DNA of 64,000 nt from Rhinopomastus cyanomelas (GCA_013400115.1 VXBP01004440.1:331677-395676), one strand, 5' to 3'; shown: positions 51,454 to 63,455, counted from the stretch's first letter. Notes: generated from the sequence alone by a model not told the origin. Numbers and translations: made by a program.

Positions 51454-51552
51454 TGTGACTGGATCTAGGGGATCCTGCTGTGGCAGCGGGACTGGACCAG
51501 ACGATCTTTCAAGGTCCTTTCTAACCCCTAACGTTCTGTGACTCTGTGGCTC
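51454..51552 (+). mobile_element. CR1 LINE 3' terminal unit
   Basis: GTGACTGGATCTAGGGGATC to GTTCTGTGACTCTGTGGC, a complete single plus-strand terminal unit without any body. Confidence 0.9.
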
Positions 51553-52169
51553 CTCCACTCCTGCCCGAGCAGCGGCACCGCTGGCCCCGTCTGTGCGACA
51601 CCCACCCCAACAGCTGCCACGAGAGTCCTTTTGGGACCCCTGACCCAGAACCCGGCTAAACGCCGCTTAATAACCGGAGCCAAAGGCAAGGGCCCCCTCA
51701 GACGCACAAGTGAGGAGCTCGAGGGAAGGAACGGACGGGGCCATCAAGCCAAGGAATCAGCACAGCGTGGACAGCAAAGCTCCTCTGTGGTCCTGCAGCT
51801 CCCGGGAAGGAGCTGCGGGTGCAGCCAGCAGCTGGAGCAGGGGCGAACACAAAGCAGGTTTGCTCAACACCTGCAAATCCACCCACTCCAGAGCCTTTGT
51901 CTCCTGCTGCCGCCGCTCCTCCCCAGCAGCTCCCCCTGCTCTCGCCATCCATCACGGAGACAGCAAACCCGTAAAACCAACATCGCAGCGGCCGCCGTGG
52001 CGGGGGAGCCTGCAGGAGCCGGGGGGGCTTTCTGTGGGGATCAGACACGGGCGGAAATCAAACGGGCATTTAATTTCTCCGCAGACTTGCCTCGAGGAGG
52101 GGGACGCGGGCTGGCGGCAGCGCTGGAGGAAGCCGCTGGAGCTCAGCGCATCTGCTCCGCACATCTCGA

Positions 52170-52620
52170 GCGGGTCTTAAACATCTCCAGGGAAGGAGAC
52201 TCCACAACCCCCTGGGCAGCCCCTGCCAGGGCCCTGTCGCCCTCACTGGGAAGAAGGTCCTTCTCACACTGATGTGGAACCTCCTCTGCTCCAGCTCACA
52301 CCCACTGCCCTTTTGTCCCATCACTAGATGACACTGAGCAGAGCCTGGCTCCATCCTCCTCACACCCACCCTTCCCATATGGATCAACATCCACGGGGTC
52401 ACCCTCAGTCTCTCCCAGCTCCAGAGCCCCAGCTCCCTCAGCCTCTCCTCAGCAGGGAGATGCTCCCCTCCCTCCATCACCCCTGTGGCTCTGCCCTGGG
52501 CTCTCTCCAGCAGCTCTGTGTCCTTCTGGAACCGATGGGCCCAGAACTGGACACAGGATTCTAGATCTGGTCTCACCAGAGTGGAGTGGAGCGGGAGGAG
52601 AACCTCTCTGCTCAATGTGT
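52170..52620 (-). mobile_element. CR1 LINE body lacking its 3' end, minus strand
   Basis: It begins within the body (GGGTCTTAAACATCTCCAGG) and runs to the ORF2 region (TGGTCTCACCAGAGTGGAG). The terminal unit expected at its left edge is missing, so this copy lost its 3' end. Confidence 0.9.
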
Positions 52621-53175
52621 GGAGCCGCCCGTGTCTGGATCTGCTGCCAGGGCTCCAGAGGCAGCTGGTACCTTGGTCGCTGGGAACAGCCAACACTTCT
52701 CCTCTCCCTAGAACAGCCAACCCCAAACACTTCTCTTGCCCTGAGCACCAGCAGCCCTTGTTCCCCGAGGGAACCCACACGCTCTCAGCCCAGAGGGTTC
52801 GCAGCCACCCCCCCGTTATCCCGCTGCCGTCAGCCGCACGGGCGCAGAGTTATGGTCTGTCAGCCCTGCTGGGATTAGATGTCACGCTTGTCTTTCTATT
52901 ACCCAGGTATTGATGGATAAAACTCCCCGGCTGCACTGTGCCCACCCCTCCGCAGGCTGCTGCCGGCGATGCTGCGGATCAATAGGGATCTCATCTGTCA
53001 CTGGTCCACGTTGGGGGGGGTGCAGGGCAAACGAGGCCCCGGGGAGCTGGGCAGGGAAGGATCTGGCCCGTGCTGCTCTGCTGAGGGCAGAGGTTCATCG
53101 GAGCATCACCCAAACTACATCTGCTGCTGATCTGTCGGGGAGGGTCTGAGGGAGGGAGGCAGCGTGAAGGAGGCA

Positions 53176-53735
53176 CAGAACCACGGGACATTAGGGATGG
53201 GAGAGAGACACCATCCAGTCCAATCCCCCTGTTGCAGTAGGATCCCCTAGACCCAGTCACAGCATCACAGAACATTAGGGATGGGAAGGGACCTTGAAAG
53301 ATCATCCAGTCCAATCCCCCTACCAGTGCAGGACCATCTAGATCCAGTCACAGTATCACAGAACATTAGGGATAGGAAGGGACCTTGAAAGATCAGCCAG
53401 TCCAATCCCCCTGTTGCAGTAGGATCCCCTAGATCCAGTCACAGCACCACAGGACATTAGGGATTGGAAGTGACCTTGAAAGATCAGCCAGTCCAATCCC
53501 CCTGCCAGAGCAGGATCATCTAAATCAAGTCATTAGGGATTGGCAGGGACCTCAACAGATCATGCAGTCCAATCCCCCCACCACAGCAGGATCCCCTAGA
53601 TCCAGTTGCACAGGAACATGGCCAGGTGGGTTCTAAACATCTCCAGAGAAGGAGACTCCACAACCCCTCTGGGCAGCTGCCAGGGCTCTGTCACCCTCAC
53701 TGGGAAGAAGGTCCTTCTCATCGTTATACGGAACC
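53176..53735 (-). mobile_element. CR1 LINE with five tandem terminal units
   Basis: Units start near 53176, 53262, 53350, 53441 and 53539, most with AGTCCAATCCCCC and several with the shared variant CTGTTGCAGTAGGATC. The body (GGAACATGGCCAGGTGGGTT) runs to about 53735. This is the largest terminal-unit array in the window. Confidence 0.92.
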
Positions 53736-53789
53736 TCCTCTGCTCAGCGACTCCCCAGTGCCGCTGGCGGGGATGCTGCTGCTCTTGGG

Positions 53790-53885
53790 TTCCTGTGCGA
53801 CTGGATCTAGGGGATCCCGCTGTGGCAGGGGGGTTGGAGTAGATGATCTTTCGAGGTCCCTTCCAATCCCTGATGATTCCACTGA
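53790..53885 (+). mobile_element. CR1 LINE 3' terminal unit
   Basis: CTGTGCGACTGGATCTAGGG to CCAATCCCTGATGATTCCAC, plus orientation, inverted relative to the array that ends 55 bp earlier. Confidence 0.88.
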
Positions 53886-54466
53886 AGCCCCTTTAGGAAC
53901 GTCTCTCTGTTCCCTGCGACGCCGGCAGCCGCTCGCGGCGCAACGCCCACAGCCCAAACACACCCGTGCGGAGTGACGGGCTCCTCCAGTTGCGAGGAAA
54001 ACTGCTTCCCGTCAGATGATGGGTTTCATTTTACTCTAATGAGCAGATCTGTCTTATCCCCCTACCTGGAACCCATCTCTCGCAGACTTCTTAACATCCC
54101 TGGGTTTTTTTTCCACTGTCAGTAGCATCTGTCACAATGTGCAGCTTAATAATCTCCTTCAAAGCCAGAAATCTTCATCTCTATGAAGTGCTCAAGATGA
54201 ATTTTGATCAGCAGCAGCCCCACCTCCTTCCTAAAGAAAAGGTCTCCCCTAAACACAGTTGAAGCTCTTTGATACCTTCAGTTCCACCACTGCGACGGGC
54301 AAATGACAAAATTAACAACAAGCCAACGGGAAATGCTCTCAGCACCAGGGCGACGGGCGAGGAACAGGAACAGAGGGCTTCTCCTGGGGCTTCCTGGCCA
54401 GTTCCCATGCTCAGCTCGTGCCACCACCTCGCTGCCCTGCACACCCGTGCTCTGGGCAGCCCTCGA

Positions 54467-55172
54467 TCACAGAACCACAGAACATGAGGGACTGGAAGGG
54501 ACCTCGAAAGACCATCCAGTCCAGTCCCCCTGACATAGCAGGATCCCCTAGATACCCTAGATCCAGTCACACAGGAACGTGTCCAGGTGGGTTTGAAACA
54601 ACCCCAGAGAAGGAGACTCCACACCCCCCTGGGCAGCCCCTGCCAGGGCTCTGGCACCCTCACTGGGAACAAGGTCCTTCTCACACTGATGTGGAACCTC
54701 CTATGTTCCAGCTGACACCCACTGCCCCCTGTCCTGTCACTGGGTGCCCCTGAGCAGAGCCTGGCTCCATCCTCCTGACACCCACCCTTCACATCTTGAT
54801 CAACATCCATGGGGTCACCCCTCAGTCTCCTCTCAGCTCCAGAGCCCCAGCTCCCTCAGCCTCTCCTCAGCAGGGAGATGCTCCCCTCCCTCCATCACCC
54901 CTGTGGCTCTGCCCTGGGCTCTCTCCAGCAGCTCCCTGTCCCTCTTGAACTGAGGAGCCCAGACCTGGACACAAGACTCCAGATGCAGTCTTACCACAGG
55001 AGAACCTCTCTCCATCTGCTAACCACCCCTGTTCTGATCCACCCCAGGATGCTGTTGGCCCTCTTGGCCACAAGGGCTCATCCCTGGCTCCTGGCCATCC
55101 TGCTGGCCAGCAGCACCCCCAGGTCCCTTTTTCTTCCGCTGCTCTCCAACAGGTCAGTCCCCAACCTATAGT
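54467..55172 (-). mobile_element. CR1 LINE, about 700 bp, minus strand
   Basis: A single terminal unit (GATCACAGAACCACAGAACA), then the body and ORF2 remnant to AACCTATAGTGGTCCC. The minus-strand frame keeps [17 protein letters not shown] from the reverse-transcriptase C terminus. CCCTAGATACCCTAGATCC shows a small local duplication. Confidence 0.92.
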
Positions 55173-57119
55173 GGTCCCTGGGGTTGTTCTTGCCCAGATG
55201 CCAGACTCTACCCTGCCCTTGTTCTAGACGCCTGCTCTGCAGACACCAAACCTCGAGTGAGACACTAGAGACAGCGACGTGCCTCCTGCTTTGCCAGCCT
55301 CCAGAATTCCCCAGCCGCCCATCTCCCAGACCTTCTTCCTCCCCGACACAGGCAAAAGATGCTGCCGCTGCCTCCCCAGCAAGAGCTGCTCTGTGACGGA
55401 AGCTACTGACTTGAGCTGCCGGGGGCTTCACCGCGACGGCACCTCCGGCGAGGCTGAACCGAACCCACCAGCACGAGATGGACCCGGCACGAGTGCAGAA
55501 CGCGAGGGGTGACGACGGGAGGCTCCACCTGCCCGAACACACGGAGCGGTCCCGGCAGCCTCACCCACCCACCCACGGATGCGCCTGCCCGAGGGCGACG
55601 GGGCAGCTGCACCCCGGCAGCAGCATCACCAGCCGCAGAGCTGACGGGACCGGCCGCGGGGCAGAACGAGGTCCACGCTTCGAGCAGTCAGTTCTACAGC
55701 CCTGAGCTGCTCCAGCAGCCCTGAGCTGCCTGTTCTCAGCGCCGTCCCCACAAAGGGCTGAGGCAGTCCCATTCCACACCTTCCCCAAAGATGCTCTGCC
55801 GGCATTTGGGAACCCTCACTGGCAGGAGCAGGGGTGCCCCTCACACACACACCCCTCCCGTCCCGTCCCGTGAGGAAGGGGCGCTGTCTTTAGCGGGGTT
55901 CCCTTCCTCCCAGTCCCTTTTTTCTAAGGCTCCCCATCCCTTTTGTTCTTCCCAGAGATCAGAGACAGGATCCTTCTCAAACAAGGACGGGCACCCCCAG
56001 CGAGGGCTACGCCTCTGCCCCAAAAACGCGGGGAAAAACAAACCTCAGCAGCGGCACCGCGACCAAAGCGGGACCCCCCTTCCCTCTTGTTCTCCCGAGG
56101 CAGGATCAAAAGGGACGTCGGAACAAAAGCCGTCAGTCTGCAGCCCGGATCCGACACGGGGGCGAACGCCGCCCGAAAGGGGGACACACGAGCCAGTGGG
56201 ACGTCTCCCCCAGCCCCAACCGTCCCGATTCCGCCCCGCGATGAAGGCGGTTCCGGGAGGTCTTTCACCGCATGTGTGATTTTATAGAGGGGGGGAAGGC
56301 TGATCCAGCCCTCAGCCGGTCTCCCCTCGGACGCACAGGCGTCGGTTAGACGACCGGCACCGACCTCCTGAAACACCCTGCAGATCCCGCTCAGCCCCCG
56401 CCTCCGCCCGCTGGCAGCTCGGGGAGCAAAATGCCCTGGTGGGTCATTCTTCCCCCCTTCGATCTGTGGGGCTGGCTTGGACGACAAGGAGATGCAGCCG
56501 GGCGCCTCGCTGCCGGAGCTTTGCCAGCCGAGGGGGAGGCACAGAGCCCCGACCCCGGGGCAGACCCGTCCCCTCGCCCCCGCCGGAGAGCCCGTGGCCG
56601 GCCGCCGGCTCACGGCACAAAGGCGAACTGGGAGGACGGCAGAAGGAACTGCCCACGGGGCAAGAACCAAACCCACCCGGGTGCCCTGTGCCACCCCTGG
56701 CTCTGCGCCCTTCCCAAGCAGCCCTCTCCAGCTCGCCCAGCCGCCTCCTCCGCACCAAACCCCACCGGCCTCGGGGTGTGGGTTGCGGTGCCGCGGGGAG
56801 AGGCTCCGCATGCGGCGCCATTAGCAGTAATCAGGCGGCGGGTGAGGCGCCCCTTGGCTCTACGGCTAAACCGATCCCCGCTCGTCAGAGCACCGCGGGG
56901 GACGCGGGAGCCGGCTGCGGCCGCTGCTGCCTTGGACGCAGCGCGCTCCCGGCAGAGCTGCGGCACCAGGAGCCTTCACGTCTCAGAGCCTCCTCTTCCT
57001 GACTGCAATGGTGATTGTCTGCTCGCCCCCGTGTTCGGCGGGACGGCGGCTGTGCAGCTGTGGGGGCATCCGAGGAGCCCAAACACGGGGGCGCAGGATG
57101 AACAACCTTGGACGTTGCC

Positions 57120-57420
57120 TTGGGGGACACTGACGTAGGGAGTACGACCTCAAGGGTCTCCACCTTACAGGACATCACCTTAAGAGACACAACCTCATGG
57201 GTCTCCACCTTACAGGACATCACCTTAAGAGACACAACCTCAAGGGTCTCCACCTTACAGGACATCACCTTAAGAGACACAACCTCCAGGGTCTCCACCT
57301 TACGAGATACAACCACATGGGTCTCCACCTTACAGGACACCACCTTACAAGACACCACCTTAAAGGACATGACCTCATGGGTCTCCACCTTAAGAGACAC
57401 CACCTTATGGGTAAACACAG
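57120..57420. repeat. 15-bp minisatellite with 45-bp higher-order unit (left part)
   Basis: Three 15-mers (CACCTTACAGGACAT, CACCTTAAGAGACAC, AACCTCAAGGGTCTC) alternate. GGGTCT recurs at 57154, 57199, 57244 and 57289, then 57319 and 57379. Because the unit is a multiple of three it reads as a periodic peptide on both strands, but no gene structure supports coding. Confidence 0.94.
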
Positions 57421-57996
57421 ACTCACAGAACATCAGTGATTGGAAGTGACCTCCAAAGATGATCCTGCTGCAGCAGGATCACCTAGATCCAGTCATAGAA
57501 TCCCAGAACATTAGGGATTGGAAGGGACCTGGAAAGATCATCCAGCCCAGTCCCCCTGCCATAGCAGGATCCCCTAGATCCAGTCACACAGGAACATGTC
57601 CAGGTGGGTTTTAAATGTCTCCAGAGATGGAGACTCCACAACCCCCCTGGGCAGCCCCTTCCAGGGCTCTGGCACCCTCACTGGGAAGAAGTTCCTTCTC
57701 AGACTGATGTGGAACCTCCTCTGCTCCAGCTCACACCCACTGCCCCTTGTCCTGTCACTAGATGCCCCTCAGCAGAGCCTGGCTCCATCCTCCTGACACC
57801 CACCCTTCACATATTTATGAACATTAATCGGGTCACCCCTCAGTCTCCTTTTCTCCCAGCTCCAGAGCCCCCTCAGCCTCTCCTCAGCAGGGAGATGCTC
57901 CCCTCCCTCCAGCATCCCTGTGGCTCTGCGCTGGGCTCTCTCCAGCAGCTCTGTGTCCTTCTGGAGCTGAGGGGCCCAGAACTGGACACAACATTC
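57421..57996 (-). mobile_element. CR1 LINE inserted into the 15-bp minisatellite
   Basis: The 3' end is at the left (GACTCACAGAACATCAGTGA), with two terminal units and the body to GGACACAACATTCCAG. Minisatellite sequence continues on the far side. ATGGG occurs at both junctions (before the 3' end, and directly after the truncated 5' end), a possible target-site duplication. Confidence 0.9.
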
Positions 57997-58035
57997 CAGA
58001 TGGGACACCACCTCATGAGACACCACCTCACCAAC
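57997..58035. repeat. 15-bp minisatellite, right part beyond the CR1
   Basis: ATGGGACACCACCTCATGAG followed by ACACCACCTCACC has the same 15-bp rhythm as 57120-57420, so the array was one before the CR1 inserted. Confidence 0.85.
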
Positions 58036-58691
58036 AGTGTTTCTGCCAGCCTGTCGCCCTCACAGCCAGTACCGACCCCCAAACCCAACCAACAAGAGGC
58101 AGAGGCGATCTCCTGGGCGCTGGCGAGCGTCGGTACCGGCCCCCCGGGCTGAGGTGGGCGCCGCGTCCCTGCCGTCGCAGGTGGGAACTCAAAGACAAAG
58201 CGACGTTTCTGCGGCTGCGTCCAGGCTAAGGCGGCGTTTGAGACCCACGCAAGAGCCGCGGCCGGCACGGGGTGGAGAAGCGCGAGCGCCGCGCGCCCCC
58301 GGCACCGCCGGCTCTGTGTAAAACCCCAGCGCCTCGCGGGCTCTCCCGAGGAGCATTAAGCGGCGCAAACCGAGCCCATTAGAAGCAATTTCCAATTTAC
58401 GGCTCCTCCTTGATATTCACACAGTAAACACCAGCGGGTGCCAGCTCCATCAATAAAGATCGCAGGCACCCAGTTGACTGTGAACCACCTCGAGCTCCCT
58501 GACTCTGCAGCTTTAGACAGAAGGCAGGGGAAGGGAAAAACCCCCAAAACAAACCCAGACAGATTTGATGTTTGATCATCACCCATCATTAAAAAATTAG
58601 GCTGCTGCAGCACGGCAGGAGCAGCGAGGAGCGACCGCTGAGCGCCGAAGCATTCCCTCCTTTGTGGGGGAGCGGTTAGACGCGGGTGAGG

Positions 58692-58714
58692 TCCTCCTCC
58701 TCCTCCTCCTCCTC
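58692..58714 (+). repeat. (TCC)n microsatellite
   Basis: A pure TCC run of about seven copies, continuing as TTCC-rich sequence to 58725. Confidence 0.88.
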
Positions 58715-59179
58715 TTCCTTCCCCCCACCCTGCTCTGCAGCAGAAACAAGCTCCTCTCTGCTCCAACGGCTCCTCCGCTCCGTGTTGGCAAGGCAACAGG
58801 CATCGCCGGGCTTCGGGGAGCGGCGGGGCCCGGGAAGGGCTTTCGATGGCCGAGCGTTGGCTCGAGCGGCACCGGTACCTGTATGGAAGGCCGTGGAGCC
58901 GCGCCCGGCGTGGGGCTGCCTCGCAGGGAACAACCCGGCGGCTGCAGGGAGCTGCTCGTGTGGAGTTTCCTCGCTGGAAACCGCAGACGCTGGTGTCACC
59001 AGCGGGTTCGGCCAGGACCTGGGCACCTGCTCCCCAGATACTGTGCGTTCATCCCGCTGCCTGTCTCTGGGCAAGAACCTCTGGTGGCACCAGCGGCCAC
59101 GGCACAAACCCACCACCAGAATGGTGCCACCACCCAAGAGCAGTGAGAGCCAGGGGAAGCCCAGACTGGAAATTAGGGG

Positions 59180-59366
59180 ACATTTCCACAGGGAAAGAGC
59201 AGTGAGACCTTGGAACAGGCTGCCCAGGGCAGCAGAGGAGTCCCCATCCCTGGAGGTGTTCAGGAGGCAGTGGATGTGGCACTGTGTGACGAAGTCCGGT
59301 GGTCCTGGAGGGGCTGGGGTGAAGGTTGGACTTGATGACCTTGGAGGTCCTTTCCAACCATGAATG
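59180..59366 (+). mobile_element. CR1 LINE 3' portion, older subfamily
   Basis: CTTGGAACAGGCTGCCCAGG, TCCCTGGAGGTGTTCAGGAG and GGTTGGACTTGATGACCTTG mark a diverged plus-strand copy ending at TCCAACCATGAATGA. Confidence 0.88.
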
Positions 59367-59457
59367 AAAACATCCAGGAAACTCAACCTTTCCCCACTTC
59401 TTTTGCCCTTCTGGCTCTCAGGGAAGGTTCTCCCACCCCTCAGCTCAGTGGTTTCCA

Positions 59458-59810
59458 CCATCCTGCTGTGGCAGGGGGATTGGACTCGATGATCTTTCGA
59501 GGTCCCTTCCAATCCCTAATGATTCTACGTGGAACCTCCTCTGCTCCAGCTCACACCCGCTGCCCCCTGTCCTGTCACTGGGTGCCCCTGAGCAGAGCCT
59601 GGCTCCATCCTCCTCACACCCACCCTTCACACACTGACCAACACCCATGGGGTCACCCCTCAGTCTCCTTTTCTCCCAGCTCCAGAGCCCCAGCTCCCTC
59701 AGCCTCTCCTCAGCAGGGAGATGCTCCCCTTCCTCCATCACCCCTGTGGCTCTGCACTGGGCTCTCTCCAGCAGCTCTGTGTCCTTCTGGAGCTGAGGGG
59801 CCCTGAACTG
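59458..59810. mobile_element. CR1 LINE with inverted 3' end
   Basis: A plus-strand terminal unit (59458-59526, CCTGCTGTGGCAGGGGGATT to CCCTAATGATTCTAC) is fused without spacer to minus-strand body from 59527 (GTGGAACCTCCTCTGCTCC) to about 59810. The 3' end therefore faces the body rather than the flank. Confidence 0.9.
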
Positions 59811-60521
59811 TCAATCACCAAGCCCAGCCAGACACCCACTGCTCACCGCTAGACCAGACCTCGCAGCCCCCCATGCCCCGCACCCCAACTGCTGCCTGAG
59901 GAGAGCCGCTCCCTCAGCGCCTGGCAGCACTGGCACCCGTGACCCGACGGCTGCGCGCTGGCGCGGCGGCTCCAAGCACAATTCACCGAGGGTGTTTTTG
60001 GAGCAGGCACGGAGATGACAGCCGGGCTCAGGCTGCCTTTTAAAAGCAGGTTTTACACTTCCAAATGGCTTTTGCTGAAATGCCACTTGAGCAGCTCCTG
60101 TGCCGAAGGTGCTTTCGCTTCGGGTTTATTTTTTCAAAGCTGCCAGGGCTCTGTACTGCTGGAATAATTTTCCGTGAGGCAGGGCTGCTGCCGGCTCCGA
60201 GAGCTCCACCGGATTGCAGGTATCATAAATCAGCGAGTCCTCGCCAGGAGCTCGCGGGGTTCCGCCTCCCCAGTTACGTTAATAACTCACCCGGAGCCCA
60301 GCGTCCTCCTGCCTCCTCCACCTCCTCTCGGCAACAAGTGGAGGGGTGAGCTCGGCTCCTCTCCTTGGGCTGCTGCCTCAAAGCCGTTACCGCGGAGTAA
60401 CGATCCCGCAAGTGGGATTTATGAGGCTGAGCTGATGGGGGTGGAATGTTGGGTTTGGTGGAAAAACACTCTGACACAGACCGAGCAGCTTCACGCCGAC
60501 GCCCGGCCAGTGCAGGCACAC

Positions 60522-61070
60522 ACAGAACATCAGGAGATGTTCACAGAACATCTCGAAAGGCCATCCAGTCTGGTCCCCCTGCCACAGCAGGACCCCCTAG
60601 ATCCAGTCACAGAACATTAGGGACTAGAAGGGACCTCGGAAGATCACTCGGTCCAGTCCCCCTGCCACAGCAGGACCCCCTAGATCCAGTCACAGAACAT
60701 TAGGGACTAGAAGGGACCTCGGAAGATCACTCGGTCCAGTCCCTCTGCCACAGCAGGACCCCCTAGATCCAGTCACAGCATCATAGAACATCAGGGACTG
60801 GAAGGGATCTTGAAAGATCATCCAGGGCAGTCCCCCTGCCACAGCAGGATCCCCTGGATCCAGTCCCACAGGAACACATCCAGGAGGGTTGTAAACATCT
60901 CCAGAGAAGGAGACTCCACAACCCCCCTGGGCAGCCCCTGCCAGGGCTCTGGTGCCCTCACTGGGAAGAAGGTCCTTCTCACCTTGATGTGGAACCTCCT
61001 CTGCTCCAGCTCACACCCGCTGCCCCTTGTCCTATCCCCCAGCCAGAGCAGGATCCCCTAGACCAAGGGA
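60522..61070 (-). mobile_element. CR1 LINE with four or more tandem terminal units
   Basis: After a broken unit at 60522, units start near 60616, 60700 and 60776. The first two are almost identical over GGGACTAGAAGGGACCTCGG and ATCACTCGGTCCAGTCC, implying recent duplication. The body then runs to CCCCTTGTCCTATCC, followed by a stray terminal-unit piece (CCAGAGCAGGATCCCC). Confidence 0.92.
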
Positions 61071-61617
61071 CAATTCTGCAGTCCTACTGCATCTGTTCAA
61101 CAGAGGGGGCAGCTTGTCCCCCCGCGTCACCACCCAGGACACCGAGGTCCAAGCAGCGCGAGGGGAATCAGGCTGGCGAGGGGGGAGCTCTCCTCGGGCC
61201 GGGCATGAATTATCCTTCGCCTGCTACCCAGGGACAGGCAGGAGCTGCCTCTGCGGGTTGACGGATGGCTCCTGCGTTGGGGCTGTGCTACGAGAGCAAA
61301 ACAAACCCCCATGAATCATCAGAGTTTACGGCCACACGGCTTCGTGTGACTGCCCTGAGAGAAGCCGGATCGCAGGGGGCTCGTAGCAAACGCGGCGCGG
61401 GGCGACGGCCGGTCACGAGGGAAGCCAGGGTCCATCAGCATGATCCAGAGGGGGTAGGGACCGAGAAGAGAAGGGGATGCAGCTCCTGTGACTCTGCCTC
61501 AGTCCAAAAGGCAGCACAACGAGCCCAACCTGTCGGTGCCCAGGAGCCGGGGCGGGGCGGCCGGTCTGGCACCCACAGCGCGGGTGGGCAGCGGCTGCTG
61601 GTGCTTCAGAGTCATCT

Positions 61618-61662
61618 CAGAATCACAGAACATGAGGGGTTGGAGGGGACCTCTCACCCAGC
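61618..61662 (-). mobile_element. CR1 LINE, very short 3' stub
   Basis: CAGAATCACAGAACATGAGG followed by GGTTGGAGGGGACCTC, then unrelated sequence. Confidence 0.85.
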
Positions 61663-62863
61663 ATCAGCAGAGAGCTCTCCACAAGGCCAGTCACCTGCAC
61701 AGGGACAACCCCGCTGCCTCCCAGCAACAACCAGCTGCGGCCGTCGAAGGGATCCAGGTTCAAACCTCCCTTCTTGTTTGGTACCTACCAGACCCTAAAC
61801 CACCCAGAAGCTTGAGGCTTTACAACACCCAGGTACAAGCTCCAGGTCCTCACCAGCCCTACACAGCAAGGGGCTCTTTAATTGCCAGAATCTACACCCT
61901 GAGGCACTCTCTCTCCTCCTCTGGGTCCTGCCCTGCCCCAGCCCCAGCTCCCACCAGTTCCACACTTCTGCCGGCATCGTTTGCCAACGGGAGCTGGAAG
62001 CTGGGAACCACGAGCCCACCCATCACAGAGCTCTAGGCTGCCAGATCATCCAGCTCACCCCAGTTGGTTTGAAAGGAGATGGGTTTGGTGCTGTGGGACT
62101 GGGGTTGATGCAGAGGCATCACCCACGGCCACCAGCCTACGTGACACGGTGCCCATCGCCCCCCATCCCAGCTCAGGCTTTCCAAAGACCCACCGGGCTG
62201 TGGGAGGAAGGGAGCGGAAAGCTGGGCTGGAGCGGCTCCTCCATCTCCTCTCCTCCCACGACGCAGCTAATGAGGACGGCGCTGCAGGGTGAGAAAACAA
62301 ACCCTCTCCCACAGCACCGCGCGGCCGTTCTGCCGCGCCGGGCCCTGCTCGGCTGAGAAAGTGACCCGCAGGGCTCTCCTGCTCTGAGAAAACACTCGCT
62401 CACGCCTCGTCCCCACGGCCAAGAACTCATTAGCAGTGGGGCCGCCGCTCCCGGGGCTTCCTGCGGTGCCCCCATCCTCCCCCCCCGGCTGGGGCTCGGG
62501 ACACGCAGCCAGGGCCAGCGGGAACGTTCCGAACAGCGATCCCAATTAGCAAGCCCACGGCTATTCATGTTGAAAGGCTTCCCAGCTCCCATTGAAGTCC
62601 TGCTCCTGTCCTCCCAACGCCAGCGCTCATTACCGATGGAGACCTGGTTTGTGCTTGGTTGGGAATGTGCTTCCCGGCACAATACCCCGGAGAAACTGCT
62701 CGGTGAGGTCTCCTAATCCTGCTGAAGAATGCCCTGGACACCCCGAACCCAGAGGTCTGGCTCCAACCCGGGGAACGTGGCTGTTTCCAAAGGCACAGGA
62801 AACACCCCAAAAACACCCCTTTGAGGGACAATGCTCAAAGGGAAGAGGTTTGCACGTGGCTGC

Positions 62864-63045
62864 CAGGCACTGGGAGGGGCTGCCCAGGGTGGTGGTTGAG
62901 TCCCCATCCCCAGATGTGCTGAGAAGTCACTTGGATGTAGCCTTGGGGGGTCTGTTTTAGGGCTGAACTTGTAGACTAGGGCTGATGGCTGGACTTGAGG
63001 GTCCCAGGGGTCTTTTCCAACCTGAATGACTCCGTGATTTCATCC
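62864..63045 (+). mobile_element. CR1 LINE 3' portion, older subfamily
   Basis: GGGAGGGGCTGCCCAGGGTG, GTGGTTGAGTCCCCATCC and TGGACTTGAGGGTCCCAGG lead to TCCAACCTGAATGACTCC. Its GGCTGCCCAGGGTG-TGGTTGAGTCC core is the sequence also found in the 89-bp array at 22.4 kb. Confidence 0.85.
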
Positions 63046-63126
63046 TCCACTGGGGAACTCAGAAGCTCTGCTCACTGGCACCGCTCTGAGGGTCTGGGTC
63101 CAACCCACATCTCCCAGTTTCTGCTT

Positions 63127-63455
63127 CACAGAATCACAGAACGTTAGGGATGGGATGGGACCTCCAAAGATCATCCAGTCCAATCCCCCTGCCTCAGCAG
63201 GATCCTCTAGATCCAGTCACAGCATCACAGAACATCAGGGGTTAGAAGGGACCTCGAAAGACCATCTAGTCTGATCCTCCAGCTACAGCAAGACCCGCTA
63301 GATCCACTTACAGCATCACACAGTACATTGGGGACTAGAAGGGACCTCGAAAGACCATCCAGTCCAATCCCCCTGCCTCAGCAGGATCCCCTAGATCCAG
63401 TCTGACCCCCCTCCCAGAGAAGGATCACCCAGACCAAGCGGGTTTTAAACGCTTG
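63127..63455 (-). mobile_element. CR1 LINE with three tandem terminal units
   Basis: Units begin near 63127, 63220 and 63311. A rearranged tail (GACCCCCCTCCCAGAGAAGG) and a short body (GCGGGTTTTAAACGC) follow. Confidence 0.9.

Noticed and set aside
6750..55172. Reverse-transcriptase-like peptide fragments on both strands
   Set aside because: They belong to truncated CR1 copies with stops and deletions; none is an intact or expressed ORF2.
57108..57449. Periodic peptide frames on both strands (VETHEVVSLKV-like)
   Set aside because: Arise from the 15-bp minisatellite, which is interrupted by a CR1; no gene context.
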